The notes below the pieces were generated by a model. The model had not been told where the DNA came from and searched no databases. It worked only from the letters and a program-made list of their open reading frames with translations. Below are positions 11,734-21,768 of a DNA stretch of 64,000 nt, one piece after another. Where the stretch lies: NCBI GenBank assembly GCA_963383645.1, contig OY726571.1, forward strand, positions 21,689,599-21,753,598. Direction: 5' to 3'. Each line of letters opens with the position of its first letter. Position 1 is the stretch's first letter. This DNA is from Muscardinus avellanarius. Its lineage: Eukaryota; Chordata; Mammalia; Rodentia; Gliridae. The translations under genes and the position numbers were made by a program.

Positions 11734-12392
11734 GAAAAAGAAAGAAAATAGAAAACATGTTCTCTTTCTAGAACATAGACCTAGTATATGCTCAATGAAT
11801 ATCCTGGATGAATAAAGTAATTAATAAAAAGATTAAAAAGTCTCATATCAAAAAACAAAAGGAGAGAGGGAGGGAAGGAACAGACAGGAAAGGAGGAAGG
11901 GAGAGATGAAGGAGGAAGGGCAGGAGAACCAGTCTGTTTGCTCTTGTATATATTTCATGAATGGAGCCTGTCACTAACTGGATGAGCCTGAGTTGTCTCT
12001 GAAGAGTCCTCCTGTCAGATCAAGGCACCCCATCTCTGATGGCTTCAACCTGGCTTGTCTTTCTGACTATGACACTCTCCCAAGAGTTTAGAGTATAAGG
12101 AATTTTTTTTTAAAAAAACTAAAAGTGATAATTAAAATTAGTAGTGTTTGGACCCTAAAGACCAGAAATGGGCTTTTCCAATGCGTAGCCTTAACTGCCT
12201 ATGTGATCTGAACCTCAAGGCCTCCTTAATCCATCAACATCCTAGTTTCAGAAGAAGCCCAAAATAAAAACATTCAGAATTTTCTGATAGTAGCTTCTAG
12301 CAAGTTTTTATCAAGGCAAGTTCTTAAAATAGTCTAGAACATAATAAGGTCTTTTTAAAACCATATTGCTTTAACTTCTAAAATTTGAAGTT
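11734..12392. other. Unique DNA with a GA-rich stretch
   Basis: Positions about 11855-11930 are almost purely purine (GGAGAGAGGGAGGGAAGG type), without a regular unit. The rest is unassigned. Confidence 0.4.
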
Positions 12393-12527
12393 CATAAATT
12401 CAAAAACTCAGCAATTATGATAAGTAACAAATTGCTTGCTTGCCATGCCAGGCATTATTTCTCTTCCTTTTTTTCTATTCATTCATTCATCATTAATTAG
12501 CTTATTTATTTATTCATTGATTTATTA
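12393..12527 (+). repeat. Local duplication, copy 1
   Basis: Shares CATAAATTCAAAAACTCAGC, then TGCCAGGCATTATTTCTCTT and CTATTCATTCATTCAT-CATTAA with 14097-14218. The two copies are 1.7 kb apart in the same orientation. Confidence 0.8.
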
Positions 12528-12569
12528 TTTCTATATATTTATTTCTCCTACTGTTACATTTATTTTTTA

Positions 12570-12951
12570 GTATTGGGGATTGAACCCAGGTGCATTCTGC
12601 CATTTTTTTTTTTTTCTGGTACTGGGGGTGGAACCCAGAGGCTTTCTACCTCCAGGCTATACTCCCAGACCTATTTTATATTTTATTTGGAAACAGGGAC
12701 TCACTAAGTTGCTAAGAGCCTCACTAAGTAGCTGAGGCTGGCTTTAAACCTGCATGATCCTCCTGTCTCAACCTCCCAAGCGCTGGGATTACAAGCATAC
12801 ACCACCACGCCCGGCACATTCTGCCATTTTTAACTTTAGTTGGAAACAGGGCCCCACTAAGTTACTGAAGCTGGCCTTGAACCAGTGACCCTCTTGTCTC
12901 AGCCTCCCAAATGCTAGGGTTATAGGCATGCACCACCATGCCCAGCTTGCC
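12570..12951 (-). mobile_element. Dimeric SINE, type 1, split by a type 3 copy
   Basis: The outer antisense copy occupies 12570-12592 and 12832-12951. The duplicated target CATTCTGCCATTTTT is seen at 12593-12607 and 12817-12831, flanking the inner SINE. Confidence 0.9.
12608..12816 (-). mobile_element. Dimeric SINE, type 3, nested
   Basis: Antisense copy (GGTACTGGGGGTGGAACCCA to CACCACGCCCGGC) with its T tail on the left. It is inserted in a type 1 SINE with a perfect 15-bp TSD. Confidence 0.95.
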
Positions 12952-12959
12952 AGGTGTTA

Positions 12960-13060
12960 TTTCTAAGCACCAGGTGGGTGTTGTCTCATTTAATTCTCAG
13001 AACCCTTCACAACACCATCACCTTGACATGGATCAGCAAAGCTTGGTGGACAATAGACAC
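12960..13060 (+). mobile_element. MIR-like 3' relic
   Basis: The phrase GTTGTCTCATTTAATTCTCA followed by GAACCCTTCACAACACCATC resembles the MIR TCATTTAATCCTCACAACAACCC segment. Short and diverged. Confidence 0.5.
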
Positions 13061-13574
13061 TTGATAGAATGAAACACTGAACCCAAACCCCAGAGCCCGT
13101 GTGCAAAACCCTCTGTGCTGGGGCAGGACTAGTCACCTACGATACCCCAAGCCCTGTGGACTTTCTCAGCGGAGCCCAGCTCCCATTGTTCCCTCCCTAT
13201 AGCAATGGCATCTGCCAGCCACACCCTACCTTCCCTCCCTCCTCCAGGCCCTTTTACCCTGGAGTCTGAAAGGTCACAGGTACACACCCAACTCCAGATA
13301 GCATTTAGTAAGCTTCCCCTCTAGCATTTAGGAAGTGTTCCTTACATACTCTGGCCATTTCACAAGTCTCCTTAACTGTGTTTTCAATTTAACCACATAT
13401 CGCTTCAGTATCCTTTTCCTCGGTATTGTATAGCCCTGGGAACGAGTTGGAAGCGTGCCTATCATAAGCTGAGTCACATTTTTTATGTGTCCCCTCCTCT
13501 CCAGCCATTGTTTTCTTAATTTTTTTCTTAAAAAAAAAAACCCTTTTTATTATCAAAGAATTTTTTTTGTTTTT
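13061..13574. other. Unique non-coding DNA
   Basis: Nothing recognised. Confidence 0.4.
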
Positions 13575-14096
13575 TAAAAACTTTTTATTGTCAAAGAAAG
13601 CACAAATGCTGAACACCACACAAAACAAATAATTGTCTACCTTGCATATATAATGAATTTATACATTACAAATGAATATAAAGCGAGTGCCCTGATATCA
13701 GCATCCAGCTTAAGAAACAGAACTTTGCCACTTGCCCCAGAAACCCTGTGACCCTGTGATAGCGTTGAGAAGCACTGTGGGCATTAGTAACAATAATAAC
13801 ATAGTGCTAACATGCTGGTGGGTTCTTTAAAATTGTAGAGAGTTTTTCATATTTTTAAAGCATAACTGAAATAGAATCAACAGTGCATATTAAATGTGTG
13901 CCACTTGATAAGTTTTAACATAATGTTCACAACTTCAAAAACATCACCAGTCAAGTCAGAAAATATATCCATCACCTCAAAGATTTCTTCCTACCTCTTT
14001 GAAATCCTCTCCTGCTTCCACCTAGTCTTTTCAGATGACTACTGATCTCTCCGTCACTATATTTTTATTTATGGGTTCTAACTCTGTTCATAGGAT

Positions 14097-14218
14097 CATA
14101 AATTCAAAAACTCAGCAATAAGGATAAGAAAATCTACTGTCGTGCCAGGCATTATTTCTCTTTCATTTTTTCCTATTCATTCATTCATTAACTTATTTAT
14201 TTATTATGTATTTATTGG
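14097..14218 (+). repeat. Local duplication, copy 2, inside the L1
   Basis: Interrupts the L1 between CTGTTCATAGGATC and TGTCTTACTGGTCTCACA. It matches 12393-12527 with small indels. Confidence 0.75.
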
Positions 14219-14675
14219 TTTTTGTCTTACTGGTCTCACATAACATAATGATTTTAAAATTCTCCCATGTCACATTGCATGTATAATAGTTCATTTTCTT
14301 TACTTATTTAGAATTATTTAGAATAGTTCATTTCTTTTTATTTCTGAGTAATACTACTCAGAAATAAATTATTTTATCCATTCCGTTGTTAAATTTAAAT
14401 TGCTTCCAGTCTCCTACTATTATAAATAAAGTTGCTTGTGCACAAGCTTTTCTCTTTGGTAAAAACCCAGGGGTAGTGTGGCTAGGTTATAAGGTAGATG
14501 TATGTTTCGTTTTTTTAAGAAACTACTAAACTTTTCCAAAACTGTGATATCATATTACATTCCCACCATCATTGTAGAAGAGTTCCAGTTTCTCTACATC
14601 TTAGCCATTTTCTGAGATTATCACTTTTTCTCAACTTTAGCCATTTTATTAAATGTAGTAAAATTTAATTGTAAG

Positions 14676-14677
<2 letters not shown>

Positions 14678-14716
<39 letters not shown>
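14678..14716. repeat. (TG)n microsatellite
   Basis: About 19-20 TG dinucleotides forming the tail side of the antisense SINE that follows. Confidence 0.95.
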
Positions 14717-14723
<7 letters not shown>

Positions 14724-15245
14724 GGAATGAACCCAGAGGCATGCTACCTTTGGGCTATATTAGGTTGAAAATAGAGTTAGGGAGTTTAGGAGGGAGGTAA
14801 AAACACCAACCAGGTTATCAGAGACTGCTGTTTTATTCGGACCCGGCACCCTCGGGAGAGTCAGCTGGCCGGGGGAAAGGGACCAATAGGCCACGCATCT
14901 GAAGAGTTGCTCATAGTCCTGATCGGCCGGCTGAGTCACGTCAGGGATCGGAGGCACCGCTGTCTTATAGGCATGCCGATTCTCTCGGGACATCTGTAGC
15001 ATTGCGATGTTTGGAGTCTCGGGACACCTGGAGTCTCACGATATCTCCGCTTCTGGCTTCCGGGGTTCCCCTGCGAGATCATGCTGGGGAGGGACCCAAC
15101 TTATCAGGCTATACCTCCAGTCCTATTTTATTTTTTAAATAGAAGCAAGATCTCTCTAAGTTGCCGAGGCTGGCCTTGAACCTTCCATCCTGCTGTCTCA
15201 GCCTCTCAAGTAAAGGGATGACTGGTGTGGGCCACCATGCCTGGC
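14717..15245 (-). mobile_element. Dimeric SINE, type 1, split by an LTR element
   Basis: Left piece 14717-14759 (TTACTAGGGAATGAACCCAG) and right piece 15107-15245 (CCTCCAGTCC to CACCATGCCTGGC). The intervening 347 bp is an LTR-like element flanked by GGCTATA on both sides. Confidence 0.9.
14760..15106 (-). mobile_element. Solo-LTR-like element, copy 1 (347 bp)
   Basis: Flanked by 7-bp GGCTATA duplications at 14753-14759 and 15107-15113. On the minus strand it begins TGATAAGTTGGGTCCC and has AATAAA about 80 bp before its other end (plus strand TTTATT near 14831). It then has a GT/CT-rich stretch and CTATTTTCA near the 3' end. This layout fits an endogenous-retrovirus LTR. The duplication length suggests a class II (ERVK-type) integrase, but only tentatively. 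No internal retroviral genes are present. Confidence 0.7.
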
Positions 15246-15488
15246 ATCATTATGATTTTAGTGTGCATTTTCCCAGTGACTAACCCTTTGACCATGTATT
15301 TATGCATCTTTCTATCTATCTGTTCTCCATTTTCATTGCTTTATTTTCTTATTGAGTTTCTCATTTTATTTTCTAGATATAAGACTTTACCAGATATGTA
15401 CTTTGCAAGCATTTTCTCCTGGTCTGCAGATTGTCTTTTAATTTTCTCATCAGTGACTGAGCAGTTTTTAATTTTAAAGTCAAACAGC

Positions 15489-15664
15489 AGCTGGGCAGGT
15501 GGCATACACTTGTAATCCCAGTAGTTGGGAGGCTGAGACAGGAGGATCTGGGTTTGCGGCCAGCCTTAGCTACTTAGTGAGGCCCTATATCAAAATAAAG
15601 AATAAAAAATAGGGCTGAGGTGTAGCTCAGAGGTAGAATGCACCTGAGTTTCATCCCCAGCAAC

Positions 15665-15666
<2 letters not shown>
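15489..15666 (+). mobile_element. Dimeric SINE, type 2
   Basis: Starts AGCTGGGCAGGTGGCATAC, has a shortened left half and ends TTTCATCCCCAGCAACCA. Confidence 0.9.

Positions 15667-15721
<55 letters not shown>
15667..15721. repeat. (CA)n microsatellite
   Basis: CA repeat with one A interruption, grown from the tail of the preceding SINE. Confidence 0.95.
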
Positions 15722-15723
<2 letters not shown>

Positions 15724-16120
15724 CAACTTCTTCTTTGAATCAGGGTTTTGATATCACAACTAAGAAATTCTTGCCTAATTCAATAGCACGACCTTTTCTC
15801 TCGTGTTTTCTTCCAGACATAAACATTGTAGTTTATGTTTTGTGCTTTAGATGTGTGACTGTCCTAGCACCAGGTGTTAAAAATATCATTTCTTCAAGAA
15901 ATTGCATTTGTAACTTTGTCAAAAATTGTTTGTCAGTACATACATGAGTCTATTTCTGCATTCTTTCTCCTATTTAGTCAGTTTGTCCTTATGCCAATAC
16001 TGTACTCTTTTGACTACTGCAGATTCATAATACGCATTACAGTCAGATAACATAAGCCTTCACTTTTGTTCTATTTATAAGTTATTGGGATACTCTAGGT
16101 CTTTTGTATTTCCATATGAT

Positions 16121-16258
16121 TTTTTTTATTTTATTGGTGCTTTGTAGTCATACATCTTAGTGGGGTACAAGATGGTAGACGCATACATGGACACATCACT
16201 CATTTGGCCCTTCCTCACTTCCCACCCTATATGAATTTTTAATTAACTAATTAATTAT
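16121..16258 (-). mobile_element. L1 3' UTR tail fragment, antisense
   Basis: On the minus strand it reads GTGATGTGTCCATGTATGCG, CATCTTGTACCCC, ATGTATGACTACAAAGCACC, AATAAAAT plus an A-rich tail. The same phrases close the composite element at about 50130-50220. CCATATGA at 16113-16119 and again at 16437-16444 brackets this tail together with the SINE at 16259. Confidence 0.7.
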
Positions 16259-16434
16259 AGTATTGGAGGTTAAATCCAGAGGCATTCTCCCTCTTAGTTG
16301 CACTCCCAGCCCTTTTTATTTTTCGTTCTGGAACAGGGTCTTGCAAAGTTGCTGAGACTAGCCTCAAACCTGTAATTCTCCTCTCTCAGCCTCCCAAGTA
16401 CTGAGATTATAGGCAAGCACCACCATACCCGGCT
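16259..16434 (-). mobile_element. Dimeric SINE, type 1
   Basis: Antisense copy from TAGTATTGGAGGTTAAATCC to CACCATACCCGGCT. Confidence 0.9.
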
Positions 16435-16617
16435 ACCATATGAATTTTAGAATCAGCTTCTCAGTTTCTACCAAAAGTCCTAATGGAATTTGAATTGAGA
16501 TTGTATTGAATCCATTAGGCAATTTTGAGGAGGACTGACATCTTAGAAACACTGAGCCTTCTTTCCACCAGCAAAGTACACGTCTCCATTTATTTAGCTT
16601 TTTAAAAAGTTCTCTTG

Positions 16618-16818
16618 AGCCGGGCGCGGTGGAGCATGCTTGTAATCCCTGCGCTTGGGAGGCTGAGACAGGAGGATTGCACAGGTTCGAAGCCAGCCTC
16701 AGCTACTGAGTGAGGCTCTCAGCAACTTAGTGAGACCCTGTTTCCAAATAAAATATAAAATAGATCTGGGAGTGTAGCCCAGAGGTAGAAAGCCTCTGGG
16801 TTCCACCCCCAGTACCAC
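16618..16818 (+). mobile_element. Dimeric SINE, type 3
   Basis: Full-length, from AGCCGGGCGCGGTGGAGCAT to CCAGTACCACC, followed by an (AAAT)n tail. TSD AAAAAGTTCTCTT at 16603-16615 and 16859-16871. Confidence 0.95.
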
Positions 16819-16860
16819 CAAAAAAATAAAAATAAAAATAAATAAATAAATAAATAAATA
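16819..16860. repeat. (AAAT)n microsatellite
   Basis: A-rich SINE tail that has turned into AAAT/AAATA repeats. Confidence 0.9.
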
Positions 16861-17209
16861 AAAAGTTCTCTTAACTATGTTTGTCGTTTCCAGCATGGTC
16901 TTGTGCCTGTTTTGTTAGATCTCATATATTCCTACTCTTATAAGTGAGTTTTAAATTTTCAATCTCTGGATCTTCATTTCCAGTATACGAAAATATAATT
17001 GACTTATGCATATTGATCTAATAATCTACAACTTTGCTAAGTGAACTTATTAATTCTAGTCACTTCTTCGTAGATTCCATTTAACTTTCTACGTAGACAA
17101 TGGTGTGCTTTGCAAACAAATATAGTACTTTCTCCTTTGCAAACTAGATTTCTGCTGTCACTTTCTCTTACCGTATCATAGTAATTGGAGTCTTCAGTAA
17201 AAAGTCAAT

Positions 17210-17417
17210 GCTGGGCATGGTGGCGCAGCATTTAAGAGGCTGAGACTGGAGGATCGTGGTTCGTGGACAGCCTCAGCTACTTAGTGAGGCCCTCTGCAAC
17301 TTAGTGAGACCCTGTTTCAAAATAAAGAATAAAAAATAGAACAGGGATGTAGCTTGGAGGTCAAATGCCCCTGGGTTCCATCCCCAGACCCGCAAAAAAA
17401 AAAAAAAAAAAAAAAAG
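17210..17417 (+). mobile_element. Dimeric SINE, type 2, with long A tail
   Basis: TGCTGGGCATGGTGGCGCAG start, a small deletion of the GTAATCCC region, CCATCCCCAGACCCGC end and more than 20 A. Confidence 0.92.
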
Positions 17418-17863
17418 CAACTAGAAGTGCCGAAAGCAGACATCCTGCCTTGCTCCTGATGATAGGGGAATGACATCCTTTATTAAGTATGATGTTGGCT
17501 GTACATTTTCATAGATTCCTTTATCAGTTAAGGGACTTCCTTCCTTTTAATCAGGATTTTGTATTATGTTAAAGCTTTTCCTACCTCTGTTATAATGATC
17601 ATACGTTCTTCTAAAATAAGGTGAATGGCATCACTTGATTTTCAAGTGTTAAACAGCCTCTATGTTCTTGAGATAAGTCCTATTTTATTATGATGTAGTT
17701 TCCTTCATATATCTTGTCACATTTGATTTACTAAAATTTTGTTGTTCATGTGTTAAATATTCCCGGTACACTTGTAATAATTTGGGCTCCTAATATGATC
17801 TGTTAGATTCAATCTTTGTGCATTAAACTCCAGTTAAGCCAGTCATCTCAAACAACCTTTTTC

Positions 17864-18130
17864 CTTTTTTCTTTCTTTTCTTTCTTTCTTTCTTTCTTTC
17901 TTTTCTTTTTCTTTTTCTTTTTCTTTTTCTTTTTCTTTTTCTTTTTCTTTTTCTTTCTTTCTTTCTTTTTTTTTTTTTGTGTGTGTGTGTGTGGTACTGG
18001 GATGGAACCCAAGGGCATTCTACCTCCTCTGAACTACAACCCTATTTTTTTTTTCTTTATTTTGAAACAAGTTTTCACTAAGTTGCCCAAGATCCTCCTG
18101 TCTCAGCAAGCATGAGCCACCACCCCTGGC
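17864..18130 (-). mobile_element. Dimeric SINE with expanded pyrimidine tail
   Basis: The SINE body is 17993-18130 (GGTACTGGGATGGAACCC to CCACCACCCCTGGC, with an internal deletion). Its tail, 17864-17992, is a long CTTT/TTTTC tract plus (GT)n. TSD AACAACCTTTTTC at 17851-17863 and 18133-18145. Confidence 0.9.
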
Positions 18131-18145
18131 ATGAACAACCTTTTT

Positions 18146-18722
18146 CTTCATTTTAAATTGTGTATGATTGAGCTGAGAAATATTGAAAATCAGGGCAGAT
18201 ACACATGTGTACCTTTCTACAATGTCATAGAGAAAGAGGACCTGTTTGATGGTGGAAGATACAGGCCAAGGGACTTTTCAGTTTCCTGAGCAGGGTTCGC
18301 ATAAGACCAAGACCACTCAGAGGGCCCAGTGTTACCTGGAGGAGACTGATACAGAGGATAGGAGTGAGCTCCGTCGTGGTGTGCTTTGGGGAGCACGGTA
18401 AATACCGTTCTATCTCATTTATTGGCCAGTCTTGCTTCGGAATTTCCTGCTGTCTACAACTAAAATAGACTTGGGGCCCCTAGATAAATGCAATGGAGGA
18501 GACAGGATTTAGGAAGGGATTATAAGACACCTGCAGGACAAGAGAAGCTGGAGACCGCAGGAAAGAGCAGGAAACCAACCAGCAGGTTCCCGTGGGCTTC
18601 CCACACGGAGAATATCAGTGCTTAGCAAGGGCTCCGGATGAAACCACCTCATACAGTTTTACAGAGAAGAAAAACAAGGTTGGCTTCTCCTCGTTTATCT
18701 AAAGACCCTATTGTCTCCTATT
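18146..18722. other. Unique non-coding DNA
   Basis: The first part may still be diverged L1. The rest is unassigned. Confidence 0.35.
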
Positions 18723-18728
18723 TTCTCT

Positions 18729-18969
18729 GTGAAAGGATGAAAATAGAGTTAGGGAATTTAGGAGGGAGGTAAAAACACCAACCAGGTTATCAGAGACCGC
18801 TGCTATATTTGGCCCCAACCTCAGTACCCTCCGGGGAGTCAGCCGGCTGGGGGGAAGGGACCAAAGGGCCACGCATCTAGAGAGTTGAACATAGTCCTGC
18901 TTCTGGCTTCCAGGGTTCTGCCTCCTGTTCCTGCTGCGAGATCACGTGGGGGAGGGACCCAACATACCA
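18729..18969 (-). mobile_element. Solo-LTR-like element, copy 2 (about 240 bp)
   Basis: Shares with copy 1 (14760-15106) the GAAAATAGAGTTAGGGA end, ACACCAACCAGGTTATCAGA, GGGCCACGCATCT and GAGGGACCCAAC. It lacks about 110 bp of the middle. The AATAAA of copy 1 is lost (CAAATATAG on the minus strand). CTCTGT flanks both sides (about 18723-18728 and 18970-18975), giving a 6-bp TSD. Confidence 0.7.
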
Positions 18970-19004
18970 CTCTGTAGCTTCCTCTTACCAGGAAAACATA
19001 CAAC

Positions 19005-19160
19005 CCTTGATGTTCTGAGACTGGCTGATCTCATTTAAGTGTAATATTCCCACCTACCACCCACTTTCCTGAAAATGACATCGTTTTGCTCTTTTTTATG
19101 GCTGAGCGAAACTCCATTGTGTGTATATACCACATTTTCTTCATCCATTCATCTATGTAA
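19005..19160 (-). mobile_element. Inverted 5' part of an L1 3' fragment
   Basis: Antisense ORF2-end phrases: TGGCTGATCTCATTTAAGTG, GAAAATGACATCGTTTTGC, GAAACTCCATTGTGTGTATA, TTCATCCATTCATCTATG. It joins a sense L1 3' UTR at about 19160, as expected for a twin-priming inversion. Confidence 0.75.
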
Positions 19161-19412
19161 ACCAGTAGACTAGTGGCAGGGGAGTCAGGGGAGAGAGGTG
19201 AGGAAGGGTAAAGGAGGATGGAGGAAGGAAACAGTTCAAGTAGTGCTGTGGCTATATGAAGGTCTCACTGCCAATCTAGCATGTCACGGAGAGAGGAGTA
19301 GGGAGCAGAGTGGGTCACAGGAGGAAAGGCACCAAGTGCTGTGCACACGCACGTTTATGGCCCTTTGAACCTCACTGGGATGTATAATTACAATACACTC
19401 ATAAAAGCAGAA
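19161..19412 (+). mobile_element. L1 3' UTR end
   Basis: Same family as 8609-9181: the purine-rich stretch, CACCAAGTGCTGTGCACACG, TGTATAATTACAATACACTC and ATAAAAGCAG are aligned with that copy. Confidence 0.8.
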
Positions 19413-19872
19413 GAAAGAGGAAGAAAAGCAAGACTTAGATGGTACAGCTTGTTAATCCAACAGCCTGCTTTTTCTTTTCTCCCTTCAGTATATTCAGAAA
19501 CTCCCGTCTCCCGCCCAAGTTCCATAGTAATTCATTTCCTTGGTGACACCGCTGCATCACCCTGCACAGGCCTCAGGTTAGGACAGACAATGGCACTTTT
19601 GACTGTGGGGACCAGCACCACCCTGATCATTCACCACTGACTAATTAGCACTCACCTCCTGGGGCCTCTCCTACTCTTTGAATACCCAAGTCCGGCCCCA
19701 TAATTCAGGGAGCCAGTTGGCTTGGGAGAAGAAATGCCTCTGCCAAAGCTTATAATAATGCAGGCTATTTTTGTTTTGTGTTTTGGGTGGTGCTGGTGGT
19801 TTTTGTGGGTTTTTCATTTGTTTTTGTGTTTTGTTTGGTGTGTGTGTGTGTACACACATGCATGGGTGTGTG
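19413..19872. other. Unique DNA ending in a GT-rich tract
   Basis: No gene recognised. TTTTGTG/GTGTGTGT-rich between 19765 and 19872. Confidence 0.4.
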
Positions 19873-20060
19873 TGGTACTAGGGATTGAACCCAGGGCCAT
19901 TTTACCTCTGAGCTATAGCCTCAGTCCTTTTTATTGATTTATTATATATTTCAAAACAGGGTCTCACTAAATTACTGAGGTTCTCACTGGCCTCAATCTT
20001 ATAATCCTCCTGCCTCAGTCTCCGAAGGGCTGGGATTGCAGGCATGGGCTACTGCACCCA
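19873..20060 (-). mobile_element. Dimeric SINE, type 1
   Basis: GGTACTAGGGATTGAACCCA to CTACTGCACCCAGC, antisense. Confidence 0.9.
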
Positions 20061-20086
20061 GCAATCCAGGCTATTTTTAGTCTTAA

Positions 20087-20192
20087 TTATTTGAAACGGG
20101 CCTCGTAAGTAGCTGAGGCTGTCCATGAACAGCGATCCTCTGTCTCTGCCTCCTGAATGCTGGGATTTCATGCGTGCGCCACCACACCTGGC
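20087..20192 (-). mobile_element. SINE left half only
   Basis: Only the B1-like half is present (TTATTTGAAACGGGCCTCGT to CACCACACCTGGCT). The ID-like half is missing. Confidence 0.85.
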
Positions 20193-20298
20193 TTCTCTCT
20201 CTGTTTTCTTATGCTTTTCTTGGTGCATTATAGTGTCATATCATAATGTAAATTGTGTCGACAGTAGCATACATGCACACAGTGCTTGGTGCCCCCCT

Positions 20299-20328
20299 CC
20301 CCCCCCCCCTCTCTCTCTCTCTCTCTTT
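20299..20328. repeat. C run and (CT)n tract
   Basis: CCCCCCCCC followed by CT dinucleotides, on the tail side of the next antisense SINE. Confidence 0.9.
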
Positions 20329-20332
20329 TAAT

Positions 20333-20503
20333 GGTACTGGGGATGGAACCCTTCTACCTCCGGACTACACTCCCAGACCTATTTTTTATATTTTGTTTGG
20401 AAACAGGGCTCTTAAGCCAGCCAGGCTGGCTTCAAACCTGTGCAATCCTCCTGTCTCTGCCTCCCAAGCATGGGGATTACAAGCATGTGTCACCACACCC
20501 GGC
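20333..20503 (-). mobile_element. Dimeric SINE, type 3s
   Basis: Antisense, with GGCTCTTAAGCCAGCCAGGC marking the short-left form. Ends CACCACACCCGGC. Confidence 0.92.
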
Positions 20504-20534
20504 GCCCCTCTTCTTTTTTAAGAATAATTAGTTG

Positions 20535-20747
20535 AGCCGGGTGTGGTGACATACACCTGCAATCCCAGCATTTGGGAGGCTGAAACAGGAGGATCAAAGT
20601 GTGTGGACAGCCTCAGATGCTTAGTGAGGCCCTTTGCAACTCAGTAAGACCCTGTTTCAAAATAAAAATAAAAAAAATAGGGCTGGGGGTATAGCTCAGA
20701 GGTAGAATACCCTGGGTTCCATCCCTAGTACTGCCAAAAAAAAAAAA
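20535..20747 (+). mobile_element. Dimeric SINE, type 2
   Basis: GCCGGGTGTGGTGACATACA start, GGTTCCATCCCTAGTACTGC end, A tail. Confidence 0.92.
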
Positions 20748-21000
20748 AAGGAATAATTAGTATGATTGTTTCGTTTTGTTTTCTAGCTTACTGGTAAACT
20801 GAATATTTTTAGCAGAAATGTGTCACCCAATCACGGAATGACAAAGAAATGTGTCACTCTCCACAAGAGCATCCTAATCTCTAAGGAAATGATTCACATT
20901 GTTACTGTGGTATGGGTTTAGATAGACAAAATACTTAATATAGTAACCATGTTCAATGTATTCTATCTATTTATGGAAGTTAGATTTGTGTGTGTGTGTG

Positions 21001-21069
21001 TGCTAAGGATTAAACCTAGGGCCCCATACCTTAGGTAAGCACTCTCCTACTGAGCTACACTCCAGCCCC
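21001..21069 (-). mobile_element. Monomeric ID element
   Basis: On the minus strand it reads GGGGCTGGAGTGTAGCTCAG, AGGAGAGTGCTTACCTAAGG and GGTTTAATCCTTAGCA. This is the tRNA-Ala-derived ID layout with pol III A and B boxes. No B1-like half is attached, unlike almost all other SINEs here. Confidence 0.85.
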
Positions 21070-21079
21070 TAGAATAGAA

Positions 21080-21303
21080 TTTTTTTTTTTTTTTTTTTTT
21101 TTTTTTTGGTACTGGAAGTAGAACTCAGAGGCTCTCTACCTCCAGGCTATACTCCAGACCAATTTTATATTTTATTTGGAAACAAGGTCTCACTAAATTG
21201 CTGAGAGCCTCACTAAGTAGCTGAGGCTGGCTTTGAACCTCTGTGATCCTCCTGTCTCAGCCTCCTAAGCACGGGATAATAAGCATATGCCACCATGCCC
21301 GGC
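21080..21303 (-). mobile_element. Dimeric SINE, type 3
   Basis: Antisense with a T27 tail on the left. GGTACTGGAAGTAGAACTCA to CACCATGCCCGGC. Confidence 0.92.
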
Positions 21304-21337
21304 AAGAATACAAATTTTTAAAAGTCAAAGTGTAAAT

Positions 21338-21715
21338 TAGCTGAGCATACTGGCACATGCTTATAATCCCAGTACTTGGGAAGCTAGGATAAGAGGATCA
21401 CAGGTTCAAGGCCAGCCTCAGCTATGTAGCGAGGCCCTCCAAAACTCAGGGATACCCTTAGCAACTTAATAAGATCCTATTTGAAAAATAAAAAATAAAG
21501 CCAGGCGTGGTGGCGCAGGCTTGTAATCCCCATGCTTGGGAGGCAGAGACGGGAAGATCAGGATTGCGCAGGTTCAAAGCCAGCCTCTCTGGCTTAAGAG
21601 ATCCTGTTTCCAAATTTTAAAAATATATAAAATAGGTCTGGGAGTGTAACCTGGAGGTAGAAGGGCTTCCAGGAACCCCAGTACCACCAAAAAATAAATA
21701 AATAAAAAGAAGAAA

Positions 21716-21768
<53 letters not shown>

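Larger units (their letters stand above)
13575..17847 (-). mobile_element. Old antisense L1, heavily interrupted
   Basis: Low coordinates are the L1 3' end. Recognisable antisense L1 phrases run in order. First come 3' UTR phrases (CCACTTGATAAGTTTTAACA, ATATATCCATCACCTC). Then come ORF2-end phrases (AGTAATACTACTCAGAAATA, AACCCAGGGGTAGTGTGGC, CATTCCCACCATCATTGTAG). Further on are internal ORF2 phrases (GATTGTATTGAATCCATTAG, GACATCCTGCCTTGCTCCTG, TTAAGTATGATGTTGGCTG). Insertions are a copied patch (14097-14218), a SINE carrying an LTR (14717-15245), SINEs at 15489, 16259, 16618 and 17210, and an L1 tail at 16121. The frame is destroyed. Confidence 0.88.

Noticed and set aside
21001..21069. Possible tRNA-Ala gene
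   Set aside because: Only A- and B-box-like sequences remain. It lacks a foldable acceptor stem and anticodon arm and matches an ID SINE.
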